A DNA stretch of 6,010 nt from Gammaproteobacteria bacterium (GCA_002402085.1 NVVB01000077.1:16608-22617), one strand, 5' to 3'. Positions 1 to 6,010 are shown, counted from the first letter of the stretch. A program made the numbers and translations. The notes: generated by a model from the sequence alone, not told the origin.

Positions 1-1748
1 TTGCGGCAATCTAACGCCTCATTTCTATCTCTTAACTTTTCCCAAGAATAAACGTCGAAGCCTTTCTTGTTTTTGGTAAGCATTAATTGCTCACCTGTGA
101 TTTGCCTAAAGAACTCTTCGTCGTATTCTGGGAAATGGCAGTAACCCGAAGGGAATGGATCACCGCTTTCGTCAGTCGGCTTCTCTTTGTTTAGCCAGCC
201 ATAGAGTTCTTCTTTACCGATTGATACGCCAATCGTAAATTCTCGTATTCCTCTGGATATTTTCTTTTTACCAGCGGTTACAACATCTGCGTCCCTGGCT
301 GCGCCAAGGAACGACTGAGCGCTGTCAGCACCTTTAATCGCCATTACTTGGCTAACCTGATAGTGGCGGCACCAATCTCTCACTTCCTGCGTAAAAGCTC
401 CGGCATCGACAGCGGTTCGAGCGATTTTTAATTCAGCTCCAAATGGGTGAACCCAGGTTTCTTCGAGTATTTTTTCTAACTTTGCCCAAGGTCCGGCTGG
501 CGATTTATCGTGGTAGTCACCTTCTAGAACACGATAATCAATTGACCAACTTTCCTTATTCCTTCCCCAGCCAACGATTTCTAGTTGAAGGTATTTCTTT
601 TGAACATCTACCCCGCAAGTAAGAAACATTATTCTCTTGTCGGGTATCGTATTTATCTTGTAATGTTCGCGCCGATCATAAAGCCGCTTCCAGTCTGGAA
701 CGTCACCTTTCATTTTGAAGGTTTCAGCCAGCTGGGTATTGATAAAGGTTTTTAGAAGTTCTGGATTTTTGCAGGCCTTAACAAATTTCTTTGCAAGCTT
801 TCCCATCGTTTCCCAGGGTGAAGCCAACTTATTAACTTTAAAGCCGGCGTGACCTGTAAACGGCTTAGTTGCCCTCCAGGTTCCCCATGATATTGCCGCG
901 AGACGCTCAACTTCTTTCCACTCTACCCCGCATCCTGAGCAATGATATTTCGCTTTGTGCGGCTTCCCTTTTGGCCACAATACATTCTTCCATTCCATTT
1001 CTTGCCGTTCACCGCAGTGGGGGCAAGGAACTTCAAAAATTCTCTGGTCGCTTTGCTCATACTCGAATGCTATTCGAGACTTACCTTCAATTGTCGGTGA
1101 GCAAGCATGTATTATTTTTGCATTCCAGAAAGCAGCTGTTCTTTCTGTGATTATCGCAATTGGGTCGCCTTCATCACCTGCCGATAAAGGGTATTTATCT
1201 ACCTCATCACACAGCACGATCCTAACCGGACGCATCGCCAGGTCACCCGGAGCATTTGCTCCAACCATCGTTAGAGCGCCACCAGGGAACTGCTTATGTA
1301 ATATTGTGTTTCCGCTATCTCGTGAGCGTTTGTCCTTGAGCTTTGACTTAAGGGCCGGGCTCTCTTCAAACATCGGTGCAATGCGGTCTTTACTAAACGC
1401 TTCAGCCATGTGCACTGTCGGCTGAACAACAATCATCGGCGCCGGGTCTTGGTCAACATGAAAACCGATGGTATTTAGAATCAGCTCAGTCTTTAGGAAC
1501 TGAGTACAGGCCATTATAGAAATCGTATGTATTTCTGGGTCCGTAACCGCAAGCATTATTCCGCGAGCAGCCTCTACCCGCCCCGTTCTCCACTGCCCCG
1601 GCTCAGAACTAGAAACAGAAGATAGTTTTCGTTTCGAATCCGCCCACTCAACAACATTTAGCTTTGGTGGTGGCTTTAGGTTCTCCTTGCGCGCTAATGA
1701 TAATCGAGCATTGAATGCTTTCTTTTGACGGTTACTCTGCGCCGTCAT
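1..1748 (-). CDS. Phage terminase large subunit, GpA family (3' end cut by window edge)
   Basis: This is the DNA-packaging motor: an ATPase that drives DNA into the prohead and a nuclease that cuts concatemers. I translated the minus strand by hand from the ATG at 1746-1748 and found 582 uninterrupted codons to the window edge. The order of motifs is that of the GpA family. A Walker A-like segment, QFLKTE, lies at residues 83-88 and is followed by a conserved VVQPT strand (107-111). Walker B is IVLCDEVD (177-184). A zinc-ribbon-like pair follows, CPHC at 242-245 and CSGC at 270-273. The RNase H-like nuclease begins at GVDVQ (379-383) and continues through VDAG (447-450) to RNEALDC near residue 581, which is typical of the family's C-terminal part. 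Lambda GpA is about 640 residues, so roughly the last tenth is missing. The start overlaps the small-subunit gene by 17 bases, suggesting translational coupling. No strong Shine-Dalgarno is visible. The identity is very secure; the P-loop lacks the usual glycine before the lysine. Confidence 0.97.
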   Translation of the reverse strand, partial: MTAQSNRQKKAFNARLSLARKENLKPPPKLNVVEWADSKRKLSSVSSSEPGQWRTGRVEAARGIMLAVTDPEIHTISIMACTQFLKTELILNTIGFHVDQDPAPMIVVQPTVHMAEAFSKDRIAPMFEESPALKSKLKDKRSRDSGNTILHKQFPGGALTMVGANAPGDLAMRPVRIVLCDEVDKYPLSAGDEGDPIAIITERTAAFWNAKIIHACSPTIEGKSRIAFEYEQSDQRIFEVPCPHCGERQEMEWKNVLWPKGKPHKAKYHCSGCGVEWKEVERLAAISWGTWRATKPFTGHAGFKVNKLASPWETMGKLAKKFVKACKNPELLKTFINTQLAETFKMKGDVPDWKRLYDRREHYKINTIPDKRIMFLTCGVDVQKKYLQLEIVGWGRNKESWSIDYRVLEGDYHDKSPAGPWAKLEKILEETWVHPFGAELKIARTAVDAGAFTQEVRDWCRHYQVSQVMAIKGADSAQSFLGAARDADVVTAGKKKISRGIREFTIGVSIGKEELYGWLNKEKPTDESGDPFPSGYCHFPEYDEEFFRQITGEQLMLTKNKKGFDVYSWEKLRDRNEALDCR

Positions 1749-2211
1749 AACTCAATTCAGCCAATATTTCTGTCACTTGCTTCTCTAACTCCGTCCTAAC
1801 CTTCCCAACGTCATCCAGAGCCGCAACCAAAGGAGCCATTCTAGAAGGCAAGGACATAACAGCAGCTCTTACAATTGCGTACTCGCTTGCTACCTGGTCA
1901 ATAGCAACATCCATCGGAATTACACTTTCATTTTTTATTGCAAGCTCTAACTCTGCAATGGATGCGTCTGCTGATGCTTTACGCAATTTAGCTCCTTCTA
2001 AGCTTTCACCAGGCTTATCAGCCTTGACCGACTCTCTAGCAAGTTCATCGCGCCAAACAGCAACCTGGGCTGTATTGAAAATCCAACTTTTTCCATTGCC
2101 ACCTTTCTGTTTAAACGGAATCCCCTTCTTCAGCCAAGCAGCAATGGTTGGAAGGCTTACACCCCATATATCAGCTAATTCCGCCTTGTTTACCTCTCTC
2201 CCTTTAGTCAT
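1732..2211 (-). CDS. Phage terminase small subunit, Nu1-like DNA-binding protein
   Basis: The small terminase subunit recognises the packaging site on phage DNA and recruits the large subunit. The 159-residue protein starts with a helix-turn-helix typical of Nu1-type subunits: VNKAELADIWGVSLPTI spans residues 7-23, with the recognition helix running to about residue 30. A short wing segment follows with GKSWIFNTAQVAVW (40-53), another family hallmark. A charged helical stretch (about 71-97, rich in E, K and A) and a C-terminal helical region (about 101-155), with a SLPSRMAPL segment at 120-128, probably mediate oligomerisation and contact with the large subunit. The start ATG is supported by AAAAGG seven bases upstream. 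The stop lies inside the large-subunit gene. Lambda Nu1 is 181 residues, so the length is slightly short but normal for the wider family. The call rests on recognised motifs and on the adjacent GpA gene. Confidence 0.93.
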   Translation of the reverse strand: MTKGREVNKAELADIWGVSLPTIAAWLKKGIPFKQKGGNGKSWIFNTAQVAVWRDELARESVKADKPGESLEGAKLRKASADASIAELELAIKNESVIPMDVAIDQVASEYAIVRAAVMSLPSRMAPLVAALDDVGKVRTELEKQVTEILAELSYDGAE

Positions 2212-2218
2212 TCATTGA

Positions 2219-2224
2219 CCTTTT
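2219..2224 (-). promoter_or_regulatory. Ribosome binding site of the small terminase gene
   Basis: Read on the minus strand, this is AAAAGG, seven bases before the ATG at 2211. It is the clearest Shine-Dalgarno-like element in the window. It supports the chosen start and suggests that the terminase genes form a translational unit separate from the structural genes upstream. Confidence 0.6.
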
Positions 2225-2304
2225 ATGACCGCAACAACAAACCTCTTTTAAAATTTCTATAACTAACCAAAGCCTGCCGTTGCCGTCACCCGCATTCAAA
2301 ACCT

Positions 2305-2331
2305 GACCGGTTAGAACCTAACCAGGGGGTC
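2305..2331 (-). repeat. Imperfect inverted repeat (hairpin), possible terminator or protein-binding site
   Basis: On the minus strand, GGTTAG and CTAACC pair around a GTT loop. Beyond a four-base bulge (CCCT), the outer GACC and GGTC also pair, giving ten base pairs in two blocks. A run of four T follows at 2301-2298, three bases after the stem (AGG intervenes). A weak factor-independent terminator for the upstream genes is possible, but the T tract is short and the stem is bulged. A terminase or repressor binding site is an equally good reading. Confidence 0.45.
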
Positions 2332-2337
2332 ATTTTA

Positions 2338-2351
2338 TGTACAACTGTACA
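2338..2351. repeat. Perfect inverted repeat TGTACA-N2-TGTACA, possible operator or packaging element
   Basis: The sequence TGTACAACTGTACA consists of two copies of the self-complementary hexamer TGTACA separated by two bases, so the 14-mer is a dyad except for its centre. It lies 27 bases past the stop codon end of the 231-residue gene and 126 bases before the small terminase start. Such a dyad suits a dimeric DNA-binding protein. The partner is unknown and chance is not excluded. Confidence 0.45.
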
Positions 2352-2379
2352 CATATCACACATTCCGTATATAAATCAG

Positions 2380-3075
2380 TCATTTAGCCGTCATAATCGC
2401 TCTAGTAAGCAGTTCATAGAACACTTCTGCCGCATCTTCTTTAACTACACGCTGCACATAGCCATCAAAGTCGAAGCTTTCCTTGATCTTCACTTGCTGA
2501 TTGAATGCGTATAAGAGTTGAAGCTCATCTCTTCGCCCTGCCCCCATGCGCTGGACAACAAGGTCGTTAGCTCCACGTTTTGATTTAATAATGAATGGAA
2601 GGCTTGGCACTCTATGCTTGGCAACAAATGCTTTCCTTCCTCTACGCTTCCTTCTCTTCTTTGATCTAGCTACTAATGCCGATGGTCTCTTACCTTTCTT
2701 GACCTTCCCACTCACACCTCTAGCACTATCAGCAAAGTCAGCACCAATAACCGCCCGACCATGTACTGAATTACCCTTTCGAATTCCGCCAAGGATGTGA
2801 TCTATTAAATAATCTCGCTTCTCATGTACACCCACTTCACTAAAGCAGTTCGGCCAAGCTTTCTTTTCAGCCCTATTTGTTTGAATGCCACGCTTAGAAA
2901 AGGTATTTCTTAAATTAAATTCTTTATCCATTCCCTTTTCGACTTTCTTCTTGCCTCTTGCAGCTAACACCGTAAGAGTTTGAGCAGTAGCGAAAGGAAT
3001 TTGTTTTTCAGCAAACACGCCCAACTTCGACGCTATATCGATAGCGTTAATTTCACACTCAATAAAATCAAGCAT
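2380..3075 (-). CDS. Putative phage minor tail or virion-morphogenesis protein with a basic central segment
   Basis: The role is inferred, not established. The 231-residue protein has an N-terminal pattern, KQIPFATAQTLTVLAARGKK (residues 24-43), that I associate with a widespread but poorly characterised phage structural family in which a PFATA motif is followed by a helix. A YLIDHILGGIRKG segment (89-101) and a C-terminal helical part (about 187-229, with LQLLYAF and FDFDGYVQRVV) also fit that family's layout. Between them, residues 124-166 are extremely basic; 139-148 contain nine Lys/Arg and one Gly, which may contact DNA or an acidic partner. No signal peptide or membrane segment is seen. 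The ATG is the only usable start, because an in-frame stop lies seven codons upstream. It overlaps the preceding gene by 8 bases and has no obvious Shine-Dalgarno, so coupled translation is likely. It could be a tail completion or minor tail protein; any precise role is unproven. Confidence 0.6.
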   Translation of the reverse strand: MLDFIECEINAIDIASKLGVFAEKQIPFATAQTLTVLAARGKKKVEKGMDKEFNLRNTFSKRGIQTNRAEKKAWPNCFSEVGVHEKRDYLIDHILGGIRKGNSVHGRAVIGADFADSARGVSGKVKKGKRPSALVARSKKRRKRRGRKAFVAKHRVPSLPFIIKSKRGANDLVVQRMGAGRRDELQLLYAFNQQVKIKESFDFDGYVQRVVKEDAAEVFYELLTRAIMTAK

Positions 3076-3433
3076 ATTGGCAGACGTAGAACTCTAGTAA
3101 TTCGGCTGAGCATGGAGAACATATTATTTGTCCGTCCGGATGTTGAGAATCATAAGCAGTGATGGAAGATTTGTACGTTTCACCTAAAACCAAACTTGAT
3201 TCCATTCCAAGCTTAAAGATGATCTCGCCTTTTGAATTCCAACTTAGATAACCGGCAAGAACATCGCTATCAATTGTAATGTCACCCAAGGCATTAAAGA
3301 GTTTCAGAACCATGCGAGAAACGAGCTCTAGATTAACTGGTCTACGTGTTCCATCTTTCAGCGAGTACACAGTCATTCTAGAAAGCGAGCCTGTATCTTT
3401 ATGAATTGTTCTTTCAGTTAGTCTTGATGTCAT
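3068..3433 (-). CDS. Small phage structural protein, probable Ig-like or BppU-N-like beta-sandwich
   Basis: This 121-residue protein is not assigned to a named gene. The pattern is a strand-rich domain. It runs from a VNLELVSRMVLKLFNA segment (33-48), through GDITIDSDVLAGYLSW (50-65) and GEIIFKLGM (69-77), to LGETYKSSITAYDSQHPDGQ (83-102). This order (polar strand, value and unit strand, 'length' strand, then YDxxHPDG) resembles small phage virion proteins with a baseplate-upper-protein N-terminal Ig-like fold. That is a fold-level resemblance from memory, not a search result. The C-terminus carries CSPC (105-108) and another Cys at 118. The start codon overlaps the stop of the 643-residue gene in an ATGA junction, and the stop overlaps the start of the next gene, so it sits inside a coupled cassette. 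A role at the tail tip or baseplate is inferred from fold and neighbours. Confidence 0.65.
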   Translation of the reverse strand: MTSRLTERTIHKDTGSLSRMTVYSLKDGTRRPVNLELVSRMVLKLFNALGDITIDSDVLAGYLSWNSKGEIIFKLGMESSLVLGETYKSSITAYDSQHPDGQIICSPCSAELLEFYVCQYA

Positions 3434-5361
3434 TGTCCGAGAGTAATCATTCCTAAAAATATATCTTCTACTGTAGTTTGAGCGCCTTCGACAACCGTTA
3501 GAATGCTCGCGGCATAACCCACAAGGCCTTCCCCGTCTACGCTCGAAGAAAACGTGACGGTATAAGTTCCCGCAATTATCAGCCCCGATGCTAGGTCTAC
3601 ATGCTCTATCAAGCTTGCACTAGCAGTAACCAAGTCAAAATCATCTACTGCAAACGATAGAGCGTCCCACGCTAGAAGCTCCGAGTTGTCTAGCTCTATC
3701 CCGCCACCGCCATACTGAAAAGTAATGGTTATATTTGCTGGTGCTGTAACTACTGGAGCGGCATTTGGTTGAGCAGCTTCAACCGCAGTTAATATTGATG
3801 TATCGCTACCCGTAAGCCCTTCGCTATCAACAGCATTAAAAACAATTGTATGTGGGCCAACTGGAATGTTTCCAGTGAATTCACTCAAGTCTGCTGTAGC
3901 CGATAAAATATCACTGTCGTCAATTACTACTACTGCAGACAACCATGCTACTAAAGCGGAATCAGCTTGTGAAAGTCCACCATTACCATAAGGGAAAGTA
4001 ATTAATATATTGTCCGGCGCAGTCACAACCGGCGCTGTATTGATTGTTGCTATTGTAATTACTAGTAATGCAGTAGCCGTCCCAATCTGCCCCTCGCTAT
4101 CAGCCGTAGACGCAAATGGGATTATGTGAGTACCAGCGGGAATTGGATCAGGCAACGAACTAATATCAGCGCTAACAGTTAGGCCCACGTCTACATCATC
4201 AGAGACCGACGCAGTTAAAAGCCATGCTGACAGAACAGGATCATTTTTAGGAAGATTGGTAGACCCTAAAGGCAAAACTATCGGCAGTGTAGTCGGCGGC
4301 ACAACAACAGGAGCAGCGTTAAACGTTCCTGTATTTATAGTTAATGTAGTCCAAGCGTCCCACGTTTCAGAACCTAAAACCCACTCTCTAATTTGTATCG
4401 TGTCACTACCTGTACCGCCCGATATACTAGCCGTTCCGGTTTTCTGCACATCTACAGCTAATGAATTACCAGAAATCAACACCCACTCTAGCAGATTCCC
4501 ATCAGCCGGCGCTGGCAACCCACCGTTATCAAACACGCTTAGAAAAACAGGATCGTCAACTATTGGGCTTTCAACAGTTATGTAATTATTTAGGGCTATT
4601 GGATCTAATGTTGTAGCTCTTGACAATTCCCCGCCAGAAGTTACAACGCAAGTAACTGCTCCAAAAGGTAAATCACCCTGAACAACATCGAAAGAAACGG
4701 TGGTGTCATCAGTAATTACTAGATTGTTTTGTATTACTTCAACTGTTCCAGCCACTAATTTAATCTGAGTGACGTTATTACCACCCGCCGACATATCAAC
4801 AGCGACGTTTTGCCCTGGTATTATTGGGTTACCTGAATTAACAGAATTAACACCGACGTCGACGGGAATGTCTCCAACAATCCTTAGTCCGCCACAGTAT
4901 TTATATGCTCCTATATACGAATCGACATCTATTACTATTTGACCGGCGCCGTCTGAATTAACCACGCCGTTAATTTCTGTCGCTGTATTTAATTCCGGAT
5001 TTATCTGAATCGGCCCGACGCTACTAGAACCAACTAACGTTATCGCTGTACCTTCCCTATCTGAATCCCACCATGTCGAACAAAAGTAATAAATCGTATA
5101 GCTAGTATTTGGAGTTAGCCCAGAAATAGTGAACGACATTGGAGCCGTATTCCAAAACATCGGCTGCCAAACTGCGTCTGGCCACAAACCGTTTGGTCTG
5201 CCTTCGCTGCTACTAATCCACGCGGTTGTCGATATAGAAACAGGAGTACTTAGGCCCGTAATTGTATCAAGATTACTAACGGTTGATGAAGGCGTTAGTT
5301 TATTCCACGTAGCAACTTCGGCATCACCAGCGGCAGCACAATTTATTCTTATCTCAGCCAT
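3430..5361 (-). CDS. Large multidomain virion surface or tail-fibre-like protein with galactose-binding-like domain and three Ig-like repeats
   Basis: This 643-residue protein probably sits on the virion or tail tip and contacts the host surface. Residues 1 to about 165 form a beta-sandwich that starts with IRINCAA and WNKL and closes with GAYKYCGGLRIVG (151-163). They resemble galactose-binding or malectin-like carbohydrate-binding domains. Residues about 166-262 look like an Ig-like domain, and about 263-348 form another strand-rich segment. From 349 to 627 there are three tandem repeats of about 92-94 residues, each opening with APVV, followed by a DxxLxAWL-like segment, a DD-D acidic cluster and a DxEG-xG motif. 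The last 16 residues form a short non-repeat tail. Composition is rich in T, S, V, I and D and nearly lacks Lys in the repeats, as in exported or virion adhesins. No signal peptide is seen, consistent with virion assembly rather than secretion. Its start shares one base with the previous stop (TAATG). The exact fibre class is not recognised. Confidence 0.75.
   Translation of the reverse strand: MAEIRINCAAAGDAEVATWNKLTPSSTVSNLDTITGLSTPVSISTTAWISSSEGRPNGLWPDAVWQPMFWNTAPMSFTISGLTPNTSYTIYYFCSTWWDSDREGTAITLVGSSSVGPIQINPELNTATEINGVVNSDGAGQIVIDVDSYIGAYKYCGGLRIVGDIPVDVGVNSVNSGNPIIPGQNVAVDMSAGGNNVTQIKLVAGTVEVIQNNLVITDDTTVSFDVVQGDLPFGAVTCVVTSGGELSRATTLDPIALNNYITVESPIVDDPVFLSVFDNGGLPAPADGNLLEWVLISGNSLAVDVQKTGTASISGGTGSDTIQIREWVLGSETWDAWTTLTINTGTFNAAPVVVPPTTLPIVLPLGSTNLPKNDPVLSAWLLTASVSDDVDVGLTVSADISSLPDPIPAGTHIIPFASTADSEGQIGTATALLVITIATINTAPVVTAPDNILITFPYGNGGLSQADSALVAWLSAVVVIDDSDILSATADLSEFTGNIPVGPHTIVFNAVDSEGLTGSDTSILTAVEAAQPNAAPVVTAPANITITFQYGGGGIELDNSELLAWDALSFAVDDFDLVTASASLIEHVDLASGLIIAGTYTVTFSSSVDGEGLVGYAASILTVVEGAQTTVEDIFLGMITLGQ
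3481..4317 (-). repeat. Three tandem Ig-like protein repeats within the 643-residue gene
   Basis: The repeats cover residues 349-442, 443-534 and 535-627. Shared positions include APVV at the start, a PxG or YGxGG turn, D-x-x-L-x-AW, V-x-DD-x-D, a G-x-H/Y-x-I/V-x-F strand, and a D-x-EG-x-x-G motif before the last strand. They are clearly similar at protein level but diverged in DNA, so they are an old domain duplication rather than a recent DNA expansion. Confidence 0.8.
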
Positions 5362-6002
5362 TAAAGTGCAACGCTCACTTTATAAGATGGCCCTGAAAGA
5401 GTGCCGTTCACATGCCTTGACTTTACATAAAATTCATAATCTTTTGCCGTTGCTAGTCCATCAATTATTAAAGAATTAGTAAGACGATCGACGCCCGCAA
5501 AGCGAACCCACAAACCCGAATCTGTGACGTTACGATAAAATATATCAAACGCAATAAGCACAGCGTGATAGTTCGCGGCTGGAATATCCCACGACATCCG
5601 AACGCTAGTAGATGTCGCTGAAACAGCGCCTACATTTAAAGGGAATACAGCGTGACCCATCGATGCCAATATATTATAAGAAGGAGAGTCACCGATTCGA
5701 GCGACACCCCTATCCCCCGAATATGTTGCGCTTCCACCAAGACCTACTGTTTGATTTGGTCCAGTCCATGTATAGCCTCTCCAAACTTCCATCGCTTCAT
5801 CTTCCATCTGGATTGGTAGGGATGGAATTTGAGTTGCTGTTTCGTGATCGGGGTCACTGTACTGTGTGCCTTGACGACCTATACATTTATCGATATTTGT
5901 AGGCCCAAGCCCGGCGACTTCAGCAACCCCACCCTCTTCTAATCTTGTCGGATACATTAAGCCGTTAGCAGCTGTAACATATAAATCATTTCTATTTGTC
6001 AC
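5361..6002 (-). CDS. Phage tail or fibre-associated protein with C-terminal fibronectin type III-like domain
   Basis: The 213-residue product probably belongs to the tail tip or fibre assembly. Residues 1 to about 120 are of unknown type, rich in G, P and acidic residues, with a WRGYTWTGPNQTVGLGG segment (74-90). Residues about 122-213 match a fibronectin type III fold: a strand ending in MSWDIP (136-141), a central DIFYR (153-157), and GLATAKDYEFYVKSRHVNG (182-200), which carries the conserved Leu and Tyr core pattern. Such domains are common on phage tail proteins, where they are thought to help surface binding. The start used is GTG at 6000-6002. An overlapping frame reads ATG-GGA-CTG-TGA at 6010-5999, which would place this GTG in a GTGA junction with an upstream gene lying mostly outside the window. 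The frame is also open upstream of the GTG to the window edge, so the true start could lie further out. Confidence 0.7.
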   Translation of the reverse strand: MTNRNDLYVTAANGLMYPTRLEEGGVAEVAGLGPTNIDKCIGRQGTQYSDPDHETATQIPSLPIQMEDEAMEVWRGYTWTGPNQTVGLGGSATYSGDRGVARIGDSPSYNILASMGHAVFPLNVGAVSATSTSVRMSWDIPAANYHAVLIAFDIFYRNVTDSGLWVRFAGVDRLTNSLIIDGLATAKDYEFYVKSRHVNGTLSGPSYKVSVAL

Positions 6003-6010
6003 AGTCCCAT

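Larger units (their letters stand above)
2212..2379. other. Non-coding gap between structural cassette and terminase genes; candidate packaging or regulatory region
   Basis: This 168-base gap is the only sizeable non-coding stretch in a window where all other neighbouring genes overlap. It contains an imperfect hairpin (2305-2331), a TGTACA inverted repeat (2338-2351), and several short repeated words. TGACC occurs at 2216-2220, 2226-2230 and 2304-2308, with its complement GGTCA at 2328-2332. CTAACCA occurs at 2263-2269 and 2318-2324, and TGCCGT is in tandem at 2275-2286. In lambda-like phages the cos region, with repeated terminase-binding sites, lies directly before the small terminase gene, which is the position seen here. 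That makes packaging recognition plausible, but no known cos sequence is recognised. I could not identify a convincing promoter with both -35 and -10 boxes. Confidence 0.5.

Noticed and set aside
869..1425. Two plus-strand open frames of 93 and 156 codons
   Set aside because: They lie wholly inside the uninterrupted large-terminase gene on the other strand and show no protein family pattern.
1..1748. A possible frameshift in the large terminase
   Set aside because: Hand translation gave 582 codons in one frame with all motifs in the right order.
1958..2218. Plus-strand open frame of 86 codons opposite the small terminase gene
   Set aside because: It is antisense to a gene with clear Nu1-like motifs and has no recognisable features of its own.
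2286..2354. A 22-codon minus-strand open frame in the gap before the small terminase gene
   Set aside because: It is very short, has only a weak ribosome binding site, and its sequence is explained by the dyad and hairpin it crosses.
2345..2360. A CTGT-type half site that might be part of a LexA box
   Set aside because: The second half does not read ACAG at the required spacing, so it does not match the known SOS box.
2546..3162. Plus-strand open frames of 84 and 60 codons opposite the 231- and 121-residue genes
   Set aside because: They are antisense to a coupled gene series and have no recognisable domains.
4256..5902. Plus-strand open frames of 109, 116 and 96 codons
   Set aside because: They are antisense to the Ig-repeat and fibronectin-domain genes, whose protein motifs are convincing.
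1..6010. Search for a defence system, RNA gene, CRISPR array or insertion sequence
   Set aside because: No array, transposase, inverted terminal repeat or tRNA-like fold was seen; almost all sequence is accounted for by phage packaging and virion genes.

Overview
The window is a compact stretch of a tailed double-stranded DNA phage or prophage. All genes lie on the minus strand and are transcribed from the high to the low coordinate end. The best-anchored genes are a lambda-type terminase pair. A Nu1-like small subunit (1732-2211) overlaps a GpA-family large subunit, whose 3' end runs off the left edge (1748 down to 1, 582 codons visible). These families belong to packaging motors of cos-type and related phages of Proteobacteria. 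Protein style and moderate G+C suggest a Gammaproteobacterial, possibly marine, host, but the host assignment is a weak inference.

Upstream of the terminase, from 6002 down to 2380, lie four tightly packed genes joined by 1 to 8 base overlaps. In order of transcription they are: a 213-residue protein ending in a fibronectin type III-like domain; a 643-residue multidomain beta-sandwich protein with an N-terminal galactose-binding-like domain and three tandem Ig-like repeats; a 121-residue protein that looks like a small Ig-fold or BppU-N-like virion protein; and a 231-residue protein resembling a poorly characterised phage minor tail or virion-morphogenesis family, with a very basic central segment. 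They look like a virion surface, tail tip or host-attachment cassette followed by a structural accessory protein.

The only sizeable non-coding gap is 168 bases (2212-2379), between the structural cassette and the terminase genes. It holds an imperfect hairpin, a perfect TGTACA-N2-TGTACA inverted repeat and several short repeated words. The small terminase gene has a clear ribosome binding site, unlike the overlapping genes upstream. This gap is the best place to look for a packaging (cos or terminase-binding) site or an operator or terminator between modules.

I see no RNA gene, CRISPR array, insertion sequence, defence system or plus-strand gene. Nothing amounts to a convincing undescribed system. 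The most interesting items are the repeat-bearing gap, the adhesin-like Ig-repeat gene and the basic insertion in the 231-residue protein.
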